Origin: Ustilago trichophora
Lineage: Eukaryota; Basidiomycota; Ustilaginomycetes; Ustilaginales; Ustilaginaceae
Direction of reading: 5' to 3'
Length of the DNA: 64,000 nucleotides
Assembly (NCBI GenBank): GCA_900323505.1
Contig: OOIN01000028.1
Location: 434,001-498,000 of the forward strand
Below the pieces are notes generated by a model that made no database searches, was not told the origin of the DNA, and worked only from the letters and a program-made list of their open reading frames with translations. Both the position numbers and the translations under genes were made by a program. Shown here piece after piece: positions 1-10,600 of the stretch (the first letter of the stretch is position 1; each line of letters opens with the position of its first letter).

Positions 1-138
1 TCACAGGCCATGCTTTCTCTTCGAGCACCAACTTCCTCAGGACCGCCGCCAAGGCTCTTCTCGCCCGTGGCTATGCCACCACCGTCGCCGAGAAGGCTGC
101 CACTTTCGATCGACAGCTCTCTCTGTTCTTTTGTCGAG
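1..138 (+). CDS. possible 3' part of an unidentified gene cut by the window edge
   Basis: The third forward frame is open from the window edge. Over the first 110 bases it uses codons typical of the other genes here (GCC, ACC, GTC, GAG, AAG), reading ...NFLRTAAKALLARGYATTV.... After about position 138 the codon quality collapses, and a GT at 139 could be an intron donor; the frame stays open to a TGA near 363. I do not recognise the peptide. It could be the end of an upstream gene or chance composition. Confidence 0.25.
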
Positions 139-683
139 GTATTCAGCATTTCCATCCACTGTTCGCGTCTCGTCAAAGGCATCCTGGCACACAAGCGCAG
201 CGTGCAAAATCAGCATCTCTCAACCACCACAACGACCTATTCGTCCTTTTGCTGATCCTGCTGTTGCTGCTGTTGCCGACGCCTCCGCTGCAATCTACAT
301 CTGTTCCTCCCTTCGACAAAGCATCAGGATCTCGCTCTGCTCCACCGCGATTCGTATCTTGAGTCGAGATTTTTTGGTCACACATCAGAGTTGATCAGCA
401 CCTCAGAGCATCCGTGTCTTCGGCTTTCTACAAGGAGACAGTCCTATGACGACTCGACCGTTTGGAACATCCGAATCTCTCTGATCCGCATCGATCCATC
501 TTGAACTGCGTCGTCATCCACATTCCATCGACTTGCCCAAATCCGACGCAAGACTCAGCCGATTCGCTTCCCGAGGCGCACACTTCGACACTCTGGGATC
601 AGTATCTCGACGCAATTCCCATTTCGAATCGAATCGACTCGGCACGTTCCTACTGACCTCGCAACAGGTCCGTTCAGGAGGAT
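139..683. other. leader region of the NST1-like gene, no gene seen
   Basis: About 545 bases lie between the possible partial exon and the NST1-like ATG. Short frames exist on both strands but none has convincing codon use. The pyrimidine-rich stretches before 684 look like a normal 5' leader. Confidence 0.4.
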
Positions 684-2621
684 ATGGCCAAGTCAAAGCT
701 GCCTCGCTCCACGCCAGCGGCGCGCGGTGCAGCCGTTGCCCCACCCAAGCTGGCCAACGCTGCTCAGCACCAACATCCTTCTCAGCCGTCCACACCAGCT
801 CCCATGCAGCACCCCAAGCAACCCGTCGCCGGCGCATCTACGCCGCCACGATCAGTCTCCCCCGTCTCCAATCACAACGCAGACACCGCTGCCCTCTCTT
901 CCGCCAAGAAGAAGAAGAAGAAGTCCAAATCCAAGGCAAAGGATTCAGACTTTATCGACGATCACAAATACGACCTTCAGTCTGCGGCTGCGCTCGGCCA
1001 GCGTCCTTGTTTGCCTGCTTCGCTTGCGGCCAGGGCACAGGCACAGGCTCAGCTCTTGGCAGCAGCAAGCGAACTCTACCGAAGGATCGAGGGCGACGCG
1101 CAAGAGATCCCCGATGACGATGCCTATTGGACATCGCTCCCTGCGCATCTGAGAACCTTTATTCGCAACGCTTTGCCTCTTGGTCAGTTCCCTCCAGCAG
1201 CACAAGCTGCCCTGAACGACAATGCAAACGACCCTGCCAACCGTCACGCTTCGACCCAAGCCATGATCGCCGTCGCTCAACAGTTGGAACAGGCCGCGCA
1301 TGCATCCCAGCGCCATCTCCAGCAGTATCCGCCCGGCACTCACCCCTACCCGCCACTGCCCTTCGATGCATCTATCTTTGCCAACTTGGCACTGCATCCT
1401 GACCAGGCGTTGCCCTTGCACCCTCACCCAAATGCCGCCAACAGTGCGCACCTTGGTTCGACCAACGGCTCTTACGCACAGTACGCCTCCAGCACGAACC
1501 CGCCTCCCACGCAGCCACCCGTCGAGCCACTGCCACCTCCCGTTGTCCTCTACGGCAACTTCGACGACGAGATCGATCGATTCAACGACGATGGAGACGA
1601 CGGCGCTCAGTACTATGACGACGGAGAGCTTGAGGAGGACGACGAGGTTCTCGATGCCCAAGGCGGCCTTCTTCGTGCTCGCGAGCGTGTCTGGATGCAG
1701 GATGGCGCAGATCACGCGCATAGAGCCAACGGTATGGGTGTCCATCCGGATGAACTGCGCTCTGCGAGTAAGAACAAAAAGAAGAAGAAGAAGAAGAAGA
1801 AAGGTGGCGCTGGAGCCAGAAATGGACATGGCGATGACGAAGCACACGAGATTGAAGTCGAAGTGCCTCCGCCGCCCAAGCCCGTCCCCAACCACCCGCC
1901 TCCCTCAACCAACGTCTCTTCGGTCGCTCGTAACTCGAATCCACCACCTCCCAGCTCGCGAGCCGCTGGCAAACAGCCAATGACCTTCAACTCAACCGGC
2001 AAGACGCCAGCAAGACCTGCCAACGGCGTTCCACCTTCGTCCAACTCGGGCAAGCGCTCGGTCTCGTCCTCGACCCACGGACAGCAACCCGCAGCTAATC
2101 CACCGACCAACAACGCAAAGATCTGGTCGACCAGCTCGGCAGAGGAGCGCGAACGCATCAAGGAATTCTGGCTCGGTCTCTCAATGAAGGATAGGCAGAA
2201 GCTTGTCCAAGTCGAGAAGGAGACGATCCTCAAGAAGATGAAGGAGCAGCAAAAGTTCCTCTGCAGCTGTGCTGTCTGTAGCCGCAAGCGTTCCGCTATT
2301 GAGGAGGAACTGGAAGTGCTCTGCGATGCCTACTACGACGAGCTCGAAGAGTATGCCAACCATCAACAGCGATGGGCAAGCAGCGGCGGCACGATCCCTC
2401 CTCCACCCGGCCCTGGACCGTTCCCCGGCAGCGTTGCACTTGACGCCTCTGGCGCTGTTATTGGCGGCGACCCTCTCTCTTGCACAAGGGCGGAACAATG
2501 CTCCTTCCTGAGGAAGGTCAGGATCCGGTGGCCTAAGCTTAGTTTCCGTACGAAAGGTTTCTGCGCACCAACCTTGGGTAAGTTCCCCGAATCCCGAAGC
2601 CGCTCACTTCATTGCGCTTAA
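684..2621 (+). CDS. NST1: NST1-like stress-response protein, N-terminal and central part
   Basis: The ATG at 684 opens a 645-residue frame. The N-terminal part is disordered and rich in Ala, Pro and Gln. Lysine runs lie near residues 75 and 365, and acidic segments near 295-325. Residues about 485-565 carry the most conserved part of the family: a KEFWLGLS motif, a KKMKEQQK helix, then [10 protein letters not shown] and EEELEVL..YYDELE. NST1 proteins act as negative regulators of salt tolerance in yeast and normally continue into a very long Arg/Glu/Lys coiled coil. That coiled coil is absent here. After about residue 595 the frame becomes unlike NST1 and stops at 2621, unless the GTAAGT at 2578 is used as a donor, in which case exon 1 ends at 2577 and the frame continues into a chromodomain-like exon. 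The family call is fairly safe; whether the gene is truncated, rearranged or a true chimera is open. Confidence 0.72.
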   Translation: MAKSKLPRSTPAARGAAVAPPKLANAAQHQHPSQPSTPAPMQHPKQPVAGASTPPRSVSPVSNHNADTAALSSAKKKKKKSKSKAKDSDFIDDHKYDLQSAAALGQRPCLPASLAARAQAQAQLLAAASELYRRIEGDAQEIPDDDAYWTSLPAHLRTFIRNALPLGQFPPAAQAALNDNANDPANRHASTQAMIAVAQQLEQAAHASQRHLQQYPPGTHPYPPLPFDASIFANLALHPDQALPLHPHPNAANSAHLGSTNGSYAQYASSTNPPPTQPPVEPLPPPVVLYGNFDDEIDRFNDDGDDGAQYYDDGELEEDDEVLDAQGGLLRARERVWMQDGADHAHRANGMGVHPDELRSASKNKKKKKKKKKGGAGARNGHGDDEAHEIEVEVPPPPKPVPNHPPPSTNVSSVARNSNPPPPSSRAAGKQPMTFNSTGKTPARPANGVPPSSNSGKRSVSSSTHGQQPAANPPTNNAKIWSTSSAEERERIKEFWLGLSMKDRQKLVQVEKETILKKMKEQQKFLCSCAVCSRKRSAIEEELEVLCDAYYDELEEYANHQQRWASSGGTIPPPPGPGPFPGSVALDASGAVIGGDPLSCTRAEQCSFLRKVRIRWPKLSFRTKGFCAPTLGKFPESRSRSLHCA

Positions 2622-2631
2622 CTTAACTCAG
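2578..2631 (+). other. probable 54-nt intron joining the NST1-like frame to the next exon
   Basis: The donor is GTAAGT at 2578. A CTTAAC branch-like sequence lies just before the CAG acceptor that ends at 2631. Removing it joins G2577 to TG at 2632-2633, making a Val codon, and keeps the NST1-like frame open for about 325 more codons. The frame agreement was checked from coordinates; splicing itself is inferred. Confidence 0.55.
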
Positions 2632-3691
2632 TGCTTTGTACAACTTTGCTCATCACTTCGCTCATCACTTCGTACAACATCATTTGCCCTGAGTATCGTT
2701 CAGCGCACTATGGTCAACACGCTCATCGCTCAACTCATTCAGCTCGTTCAACCCCCGCTCCAACTCATATCGGTCAACTCGTATCGGTGCTTCGCACGCT
2801 GGATCAGCTCATTCCACGCATCATGGCTCACACCGAAGACGTCATTCTAGGCAACCGCATTGGCAAGGAAGGTCTCGAATACAAGGTCCTGCTGGGCCAG
2901 GCGGATACCGCGGTTTGGCTGCCCGTCGTCACATTGCGTCAATTGGGTCTGAGCGAAAAGCTCGATCAGTTCAGCCAGCAGCAGTTTCGTACGATGAAAC
3001 CCCAACCTTGTTTGCCGATCAAGCGCCTTAGTCTGGGCGACTTGTTCTGTACACCAACCGAGATCCCAGCCCAATTCTGGAAGGAGATCAAGCGCACGAG
3101 ACCTCTGACACCTGTGGTTCTTCCACTGCTCGCTCCACCCTCTTCGCCCATCCACACGCCGCCCATCCACACGCCGCCCATCCACACGCCCAACCCCTCT
3201 TTGCTGACACTTCGTTCACCTTCACCGATGCAGCTGGACGACCACCCACCCCCGCCCGCTTTACCTCAATCGCCTGTCGTTGTATCAGAGTCGGCAGACT
3301 CACCTTCTCAATCATCGATCGTCTACTCGCCTTCATTCCCAATATCGTCGACCCAGCGCATCAAGAAGCGCAGTTACCGGTGCGTTAGCGAGTCCCCAGT
3401 TGGCGAACCATCAAGCAAGCGCCATGCATCTCACCAGTCCACGCTCAGCGCTCAGCACGAGCCGGATACTGCTGCACGCTCCACCAAAGTCGATCAGGCC
3501 ACGCAAACTGACTTCGAGCTAGCAGAGTCTCACATTGAGCATCAGACTTGTGGACCAGCAAGTGTATTCGCCATTGAGTTCGATAGCACCAGCGCCTCCC
3601 GATTCTTTGGTAAGCAGACAGTCCGCCTTTCTTGACGTGACTTACGTTCAGCATGCATAACTCAGCATTGACGCTACGCAAAAAGGTGTGA
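2632..3691 (+). CDS. chromodomain-like exon(s), possibly fused to the NST1-like gene
   Basis: This frame is open from 2632 to 3635. It contains an in-frame ATG at 2823, so it could also be an independent gene. Right after that Met comes EDVILGNRIGKEGLEYKVLL, then ..AVWLPVVTL..L.EKLDQF. The spacing resembles a chromodomain (I-L-x-x-R, EY-V, then W followed by an L...F helix) with weakened aromatic positions. The rest is Ser/Pro-rich and includes three IHTPP repeats. A GTAAGC donor at 3610 and a CAG ending at 3665 would remove an intron and give a short last exon (ALTLRKKV) stopping at 3691; otherwise the frame stops at 3635. Function is unknown. Chromodomains occur in chromatin proteins and in retroelement integrases, and this one may derive from either. 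Confidence 0.45.
3146..3190 (+). repeat. three perfect copies of a 15-bp unit
   Basis: The unit GCCCATCCACACGCC is repeated three times without change inside the chromodomain-like frame. It encodes a Pro/His/Thr repeat (IHTPP). The lack of divergence suggests recent slippage. Confidence 0.9.
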
Positions 3692-3834
3692 CGTGGCGAC
3701 TTGTCCAGTAGCAGTTTGATCACCTCCTCCCTCGTTCAGCCGTTCGAGCACTTCAGCAACTGTGTCTCACAATTTCGTTTCACGCAAGCACGCTCTGATA
3801 ATCTAACCCATGGTCATTATGCTCATATGATTGC

Positions 3835-3881
3835 GCTGACGGCCATGGATGATGGTAGCACCATCATCCATGGCCGTCAGC
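3835..3881. repeat. perfect hairpin, 22-bp stem with 3-nt loop
   Basis: Bases 3835-3856 are the exact reverse complement of 3860-3881, separated by AGC. The stem contains GGCCATGGATGATGG. It lies about 140 bp after the possible end of the chromodomain-like exon and 60 bp before a larger fold-back element. It could be a 3'-UTR hairpin or part of a mobile-element remnant. Confidence 0.9.
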
Positions 3882-3943
3882 AGGACTGTGCTGATGTGCT
3901 GCCGGCCAGGATGCCGATTGCTGTATTGGGCTGGCTTCGCCAA

Positions 3944-4134
3944 GAGCCACCTCCTAGAGCCACCCCGGGTGGCTCTGTTGAGAAGCCAGCTGTGAAGCCA
4001 CCTGGGGTGGCTTCACAACAGAGCCACTTAGGGAGCCACCCCGGGTGGCTGCGGTCGCGGAGCCAGCCAATCGGGGGTGGCTCCAAAGCTGGCCTCGCAA
4101 CGGAGCCACCCGGGGTGGCTCTAGGAGGTGGCTC
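3944..4134. repeat. 191-bp fold-back element with 37-bp inverted repeats
   Basis: The left arm 3944-3980 and right arm 4098-4134 are reverse complements with 36 of 37 bases matching. A weaker match continues about 14 bases further inward. Inside and within the arms are several smaller palindromes built on GAGCCACC/GGTGGCTC, for example arms 3956-3965/3967-3976 and 3991-4002/4006-4017. The structure resembles a MITE or fold-back element. No target-site duplication was obvious. Confidence 0.8.
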
Positions 4135-4249
4135 CGGGGTGGATTTTTCCTTTTTTTAGGATATGAATGCTGAAAGTGAATGTGTAGTGTACATGATGAT
4201 GATGCGTCGTTTCTGTGGAATCCTGAGTGCATGTTGTTTGTGTCGAAGG

Positions 4250-5197
4250 CTAATCTTTCCAAGCAGCGAGAGCGACGAAGCCCTTGTCGAATCTCTCTTC
4301 GAGACTGACAATGATCCAGTTGGGATCCGACGCTTTCCACTTTGTTAAGAATTCGGCGAGGCTCTCGTCGCTCCTCATTTCGCACGAGACCAACACGACT
4401 GTCTTTTGCCTATCTGTAAAGACGTTAAGTGTGGCAATGAGAGCGTCAAAGAGGCCAGGGTTGTAGATGCAATCGCAGCAGAGGATGACATCTACGCCTT
4501 GCATTGCGGCGTCTTCGTCACGGCCTCGTGTGGTCGATGCAGGGTTGATCTGGTCGAGGATGTGCTTCTTACGCAGCAGTGCAGAGTGTTGCGAAGGGGG
4601 ATGGAGAAAATCAAACCAGTCAAGTGGTGCCACTTTGACACCTTTGTGCATGTCGAGATTCTTTCGCATCAAGGGTAGCAACTCCTCCTGGTCTGTCGCT
4701 AGCCATGTCTTGCTCAAACCGGATAGCATGGCAGGCAATGCTCCAGTTCCAGCGCCCAACTCTAGCACGCTAGCGTTCTTGAAGAGAGTCAGATCGAAAA
4801 TGGCACCTTTGTGAAAGCGAATTGCGAGTTCGACGGTGGATCGCCAAAGAACGCTTCCGGTGTTACCCTTGCTGGAACGCAGACTGGTCACATCCTGATA
4901 TATGGGTACGACGAGCTTACCAGACAGATTGCGATCCGACAGTGCAAAAGACCATTTCGTACCATCGATGGCAACATATATCTTGTCGGAAGAATGGTTG
5001 ACGTAGCCCAGCCCACCATCGTGCTCCGACTTGGCATTGAGCGTATACAGGAGAAAGATTTCTTCGTCAACATCGTCCACTAACCGACCCGGCTTGACAT
5101 GGAGCAGTGCGTTGGGCGCCGTGGGGAGATCGTCTGCCGTGAAGTCATCATCGTTGAGATTAGGGTCTACAGGATGATGGTGTGGGTGAGAGGGCAT
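4250..5197 (-). CDS. METTL21-family (EFM6-like) protein lysine methyltransferase
   Basis: This is a 315-residue class I SAM methyltransferase of the Methyltransf_16/METTL21 group, cytosolic enzymes that methylate lysines on proteins such as elongation factor 1A. The SAM-binding loop VLELGAGTGALPAML lies near residues 145-157, the acidic post-II residue in ATDQEELLPL follows, and DVILCCDCIYNPGLFDAL (near 233-250) supplies the DxxY-like motif of the family. The DCIYN version is closest to what I recall of yeast EFM6 (YNL024C), but the exact substrate cannot be read from sequence. The frame is open further upstream without an ATG; the first ATG is at 5197 (MPSHPHHH), so I start there. The gene ends convergent with the repeat-rich end of the NST1-like locus. 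Confidence 0.75.
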   Translation of the reverse strand: MPSHPHHHPVDPNLNDDDFTADDLPTAPNALLHVKPGRLVDDVDEEIFLLYTLNAKSEHDGGLGYVNHSSDKIYVAIDGTKWSFALSDRNLSGKLVVPIYQDVTSLRSSKGNTGSVLWRSTVELAIRFHKGAIFDLTLFKNASVLELGAGTGALPAMLSGLSKTWLATDQEELLPLMRKNLDMHKGVKVAPLDWFDFLHPPSQHSALLRKKHILDQINPASTTRGRDEDAAMQGVDVILCCDCIYNPGLFDALIATLNVFTDRQKTVVLVSCEMRSDESLAEFLTKWKASDPNWIIVSLEERFDKGFVALAAWKD

Positions 5198-7633
5198 GGC
5201 CGTGGAGGACCCTGACAAAGAGCTTGCCGGCCGGTTGGAGGTCTGTCCGGACTCGGTTGCTCGGTGCTCGGTGCTCGCCAACGGTACGAACGGCGAAAGG
5301 GGCAAAGCAGAGCTGACCAAGATCTTGTGTGTCCCAAAGTGAGAGCGAGAGTGCAACCTGCAACACAGAGTGCGACGTCAGGGTCTCAAAGCTGACAGAA
5401 ATGAACCCAGAAAAATCAATTTTTTGGCCCACCTTTTTTTCTTTCTTTCTTCCTTCCCTTTTTTTTTTTTCTTTCTCGACAACGTGATGATGACGGATTT
5501 GCGGATTGCGGAGACGAAAATCATGAGCACAGATCCACTTCTCTTGCTGCGATGCTCGGTTCACATGGCGACACAGTTCGATTCGATCGGTACAGACGCA
5601 AAAGCAAGCAGGGCTTATACGGCATTTGGAGCGTGGGTTCAAGTAGGCAGTCATCTTTGTGCTGAATGATGGACGAATTTGAGACACACACAGGAAAGTG
5701 GGGATGGGTATTGATGAGAATCGGATTTGCATTGCTGATGATGCTCGAGTGCGGAGTGAGTGGGGGAGACAAGAAATCGAAGCGCGGGCCATAATCCGAG
5801 GAGAAAAAGAGGTACGTCAACGTCACCGTGAGCAGGAGCAGCAAGTACAGTAGGAGCAATTTGACTTTCCTTATCGATGCAGTCTGTCGGATGATCCAAT
5901 TTCAGCTTCCTTTGGTCAGCACAATTCACCCAACCCCGTGTGAACCACCATACCGGAAACGCCGAAGTCTGTTTTCTTTTTTCTTCTCTTGTTTGCTTTG
6001 CCTGCGAATACAACATCGACAAGGTTTGAAAGACAAAAAAAAACCAAAGATGGTTTTGAGAGATGAGAAGCGTGGGACAAGAACGTGCAAGGCTGATGAT
6101 GTACAGGTACTGTACAGTAGAAGCGGGGTTGACGAATGGTCGTGGGGGTTTTTCTTCTTCTTCTTCCACTTGGCCGCGTCAAAGTGTGCATCGGGCAGCT
6201 TTGCTCGCGGAATCCTCTCCAAACTTGCACCAGCCACATGGAACGGATCGGACCCTTGTAATCGATACCACACATCCACAAGTACTGACCATAGACAAGC
6301 GCCTCTTTTTGGTGTATCATTGAAACAAAAAAGAATCCAATTAGAGCGATGTGATATCAGCTGAGTCCACCCTTTCGGTCGGACTCTCAAGTGTGTTCAG
6401 AGTAAGCCGTCAAAAACCCGGCGTTAAAAAATGGTCCCTGTGTCGTCAAGATCTGCTTGGTATCTCTCCCCTCCCAAACTCATCTCTCGGCTACGGTGTG
6501 TCGACCCCTTGGTTTGTTTTTCTTTAAGCGACGATCGACAATTTACTTGATGCCACGATTGGTGCAACAATCAGCCAAGAAGGGCAAAAGTCCATACAGT
6601 ATGTTTGCGGTGAGCGAGGAGGCGGGAATTTGGAAAGCTGCGACTCCGGGGAATTCGTATGCGCATGCCTGTGTCTGTGCCTACGTACAGTTCACGCATC
6701 CAGCTCGTGCATCGCCCATTTCTTCCAAGATTTTCTTACTGATTGGCCGACCATGTTGGATTGACAGTTGTCTACTGTATGTTCCTGGGCTCAAGTGCGT
6801 TGGAAGATGTCGTTTTTTTTATTTTTTATTTTTTTTATTTTTTCGTTTAGAAACAAGCGAGAGAGAGCGCCGTTGCCTCGCTGCAGCTTGACAATCTCAA
6901 AGGTCGACGACTTGCACTGTCCAGCCCTTTTTTTTCCACCGTCACATCGCAGACACCAAGTGTACTGTAATCTTGGAGCCCCCAAAGTCGAGTTTGGGCC
7001 AACAAACAGAGAGAGTTGTGTGAGAGAGAGAGGCCCGAGCGCGCGCTCTCTCCATCGATCCCGTTTTCGAACTTCTTCTCGCTGCTTGCTGATCCATCCA
7101 TCGACTTCAACTTGACAAGCGCCTTGTCCTCCCTCTCCCTCTGTTTCCGCTGCTCTGCCTGAATTTTCCGATTCGCTTGTGCAGTGCCCTTCCTCTTCTC
7201 CTCGATCCGCTGGTTGACGGCTCACCCGTTTTTCGTGTGCCCTACAGAACTGTGTACAACTGTACTGACTGTACACACCCCTTGTGCGACTACTCTCAGA
7301 GCCAGCCACACCATTTTGACCGTTGAGTCATCCTGCATCGCACTGTACTGTACTCTGGATTGGCTTTTCGTTTCTTTGCCCTCACCATCGCGCTCTGCTT
7401 TTTCCGCCCAAAAGTCCCACGCGCTTTTCAAAGGTCAAACAAAGCAACTCGGCAGCGTATCTGTTGTTGCAACACAACGCCGACATCTTCTAGACATCGG
7501 CTTGCTTTCATCACATTGCACATCTTGTCATCTTTCTTCCACCACACCCTCTCCTCTGTTGTGGCTGCTCTCCAGGATCTAGGTGCATCTTGGCGCTAAA
7601 GCTTCCCCTCCAGATCTTGGGTATTCTTCAGCC
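5198..7633. other. 2.4-kb intergenic region and long leader of the GH63 gene
   Basis: No convincing gene. It holds several T-rich and C/T-rich tracts (around 5455-5475, 6813-6845 and 6930), the motif GTACTGTACAG near 6107, and further ACTGTAC copies near 7257-7275 and 7342-7354. The last 500 bases are pyrimidine-rich and free of long purine runs, like a fungal promoter and leader. Small frames in all phases lack codon bias. Confidence 0.5.
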
Positions 7634-10600
7634 ATGGCTTCGCATTTGCGCAAGGTCTTTGGCTCTGGCCGCACCAAGTCGTCCGCCTCGGGCTCCAGCC
7701 ACGGTCGTCTTCGATCCGAAGACGATCAGTCCAGCTCCAACTCGAACCCTAGCTCGCCTGCTCCCTCCCTGAGCAAGGCCTCGTCTAGAATCTTTGGTCG
7801 ATCCGACCGCGGTGCCTCTCCTTCGCCTGCTCCCTCTTCGCCTCTTCCGCCCACCACCCCTTCCAAGAACACCATCACTACCAACACCACCAACAACAAC
7901 ACCAACGCTGCTCCCTCTCCCTCGCCTCGCACTGCTTCCAAGCCGACTACGCCTCAGTCGCAGCAGCTTCCTCCTCCTCCTCCCGCCAAGAACGACAAGG
8001 AGGCTACCTCTACACCTTCCCAGGTGCAGTCCTCCACCGCCACTCCCACGGCTGAATCGGCTCCCTCGGCGGCCCCAGTAGCAGCTGTAGCAACTCCCGC
8101 ACCTGCACCCTCACCCGCTGCAGCTACTCCGACTGCCGCTTCCAACAGCAGCGATCTCGCTCAGAGCGGCGGAAACACTCCCACTGCCCGCGAACCCGAT
8201 TCGTCCAAGTCCACAGACGCTGCCGCCGTTGCAGCTGCTGCTCCCGCTGCTCCCACATCCAAGATGGCCGAACCCGCCAAGCCTTTGAGCATCAACATCC
8301 CTGCCAACAACCAGGAAGCTGCTCAACCCGCTGCTGCTGAGCTCCCCAAGAAGCAGCCCAAATCCGAGGCTAGAGCTGCCAACGGTTCGGTTGCCGACAG
8401 GGACGACCTCACTCCCGTCGGTGTCTCGAGCAAGTCCTCCTTCCACTCGCGCACCAACGCCGATCAGTTCCGTGCAGAGTACCACCCGGACAACGCCTCC
8501 AAGTACGCCAACCCCAACCACTACTCGGCTCGCCCCGAAACCTACCACCGCAAGTCGTTCAGCGCTGCCTCTCAGGGTGCTCCTTCTCAAGGTGAGCCAA
8601 CCCCTGCCGGTTCTCGCCGTCAGTCCGCCAGCGAGCACGACCTTGGTCACCGTCGCGGTCCTACCGGCAACCTCAGCCAAGCCGTCGACGCTCGTTCCCA
8701 CGGTCACCACTGGATGTCGGCCGAAGACCAGCGTCTCCAGGAGGACGTCGACAAGAAGCGTCACTGGAAGCGATGGGGTCCTTACCTCTCCGAGCGACAG
8801 TGGGGTACCGTTCGAGAGGACTACTCGGCCAACGGAGATGCTTGGTCTCACTTCCCTCACGAGTCCGCTCGTAGCCGAACTTACCGATGGGGTGAGGATG
8901 GTCTCGCCGGATTGTCTGACAACCACTGCAGGATGGGCCTGAGTCTTGCTCTCTGGAACGGCAAGGATCGCATGCTCAAGGAGCGTCTTTTCGGTCTTGC
9001 CAACAACGAGGGCAACCACGGTGAGGACGTCAAGGAGCTCTACTGGTACCTCGACAGCACTCCCACCCACAGTTACATGAAGATGCTCTACAAGTACCCT
9101 CAGGAGCCCTACCCTTACGAGCTCTTTGTCCGCGAGTCTCGCAACCGAAGCCGTGATGTCGCCGAATTCGAGATCACCGACACCGATCTCTTTGACGAGG
9201 ACAAGTACTGGGACGTCTTTGTCGAGTACGCCAAGGACAAGGATGAGGAAAACGCCATCTCGATCCGAATCAGCGCCTACAACCGTGGTCCCGAGCCTGC
9301 GGATCTCCACATCCTCCCCCAGCTCGTCTTCCGCAACTTCTGGTCCTGGCCCAAAGAGGAGCCTGCCAAGCCCAAGATGAAGCAGACAGGTGACTACGTC
9401 ATCCAGGCTGACCACCCCCAGCTTGGCCGATACCACCTCTACTGCTCCACCAGTCCCGCTCCCAGTGCTCCTCCCGCCAAGCGTGGTCAGGCTCCCGAGC
9501 CTGTTTCTGATGAGGAGGTCGTCCCCGACCTGCTCTTCACCGAGAACGAGACCAACTTTGAGCGTCTCTACAACGGCAACAACAAAAACATCTACGCAAA
9601 GGACGCCTTCCACGACCACATTGTCCCTGCCCACCGACAGGAGAAGGACCGTCCCAAGTCGATCGAGAAGACCCGCAAGATCAAGAAGACCATCGTTCGC
9701 CAGGAGAGGCGTCCCATCCAGCGCGATCCCGCCGCCGTAGCTCCCAAGGCTGACGGTGCTTCTGCCGAGGCTGAACCCGAAGCTGCTGCTGCCGAGAAGC
9801 AGTTCGGCACTGTTGGTCCCACCGAAGAGCAGGAGTACGAGGTGGTCGACATTGAGGAGGAGGTCGAGGAGGAAGAGACCTACTTTGAGGACCCCGATGA
9901 GTCCAAGCCCCCTCGTGACTACGTCAACCCCAACAAGGAGGGTACCAAGGCTGGTGCACACTACGTCTTCCGTCAGGTTCCCCCCTTCGGTGGCTGTGCC
10001 GTCGTCAGGATGAAGCTTACCCCCAAGACCCCCTCGCAGGACCCTGCCATCGATGACGATGAGCAGTTTGACACCACCGTCGAGAACCGACGCTCCGAGG
10101 CAGACGAGTTCTACGCCAAGCTCATCAGCGGTCCCATGTCGGACGACATGAAGAACGTCATGCGTCAGGCCCTTGCTGGTATGCTCTGGAACAAACAATT
10201 CTACATGTTTGTTCAGCCCGAGTGGCTGCGTGGTGACCCCGGTCAGCCTGCCCCACCTCCCGAGCGCAAGCACATTCGCAACCACGACTGGCGACACTTG
10301 CACATGGAAGACATTCTTTCCATGCCCGACAAGTGGGAGTACCCCTTCAGTGCCGTTTGGGACAGTGCCTTCCACTGTATTCCTCTCGCCATGGTCGACC
10401 CTGCTTTCGCCAAGAAGCAGCTCGACCTGTTCACCCGCGAGTGGTACATGAAGCCCGACGGTGCGCTCCCCGCCTACGAGTGGAACTTCTCCGACGTCAA
10501 CCCTCCCGTTCACGCCTGGGCTACCTTCCGAGTTTTCAAGATCGAGCGAAAGATGTATGGCCGCGAGGATCTCGACTTCCTCGAGCGTGTCTTCCAAAAG

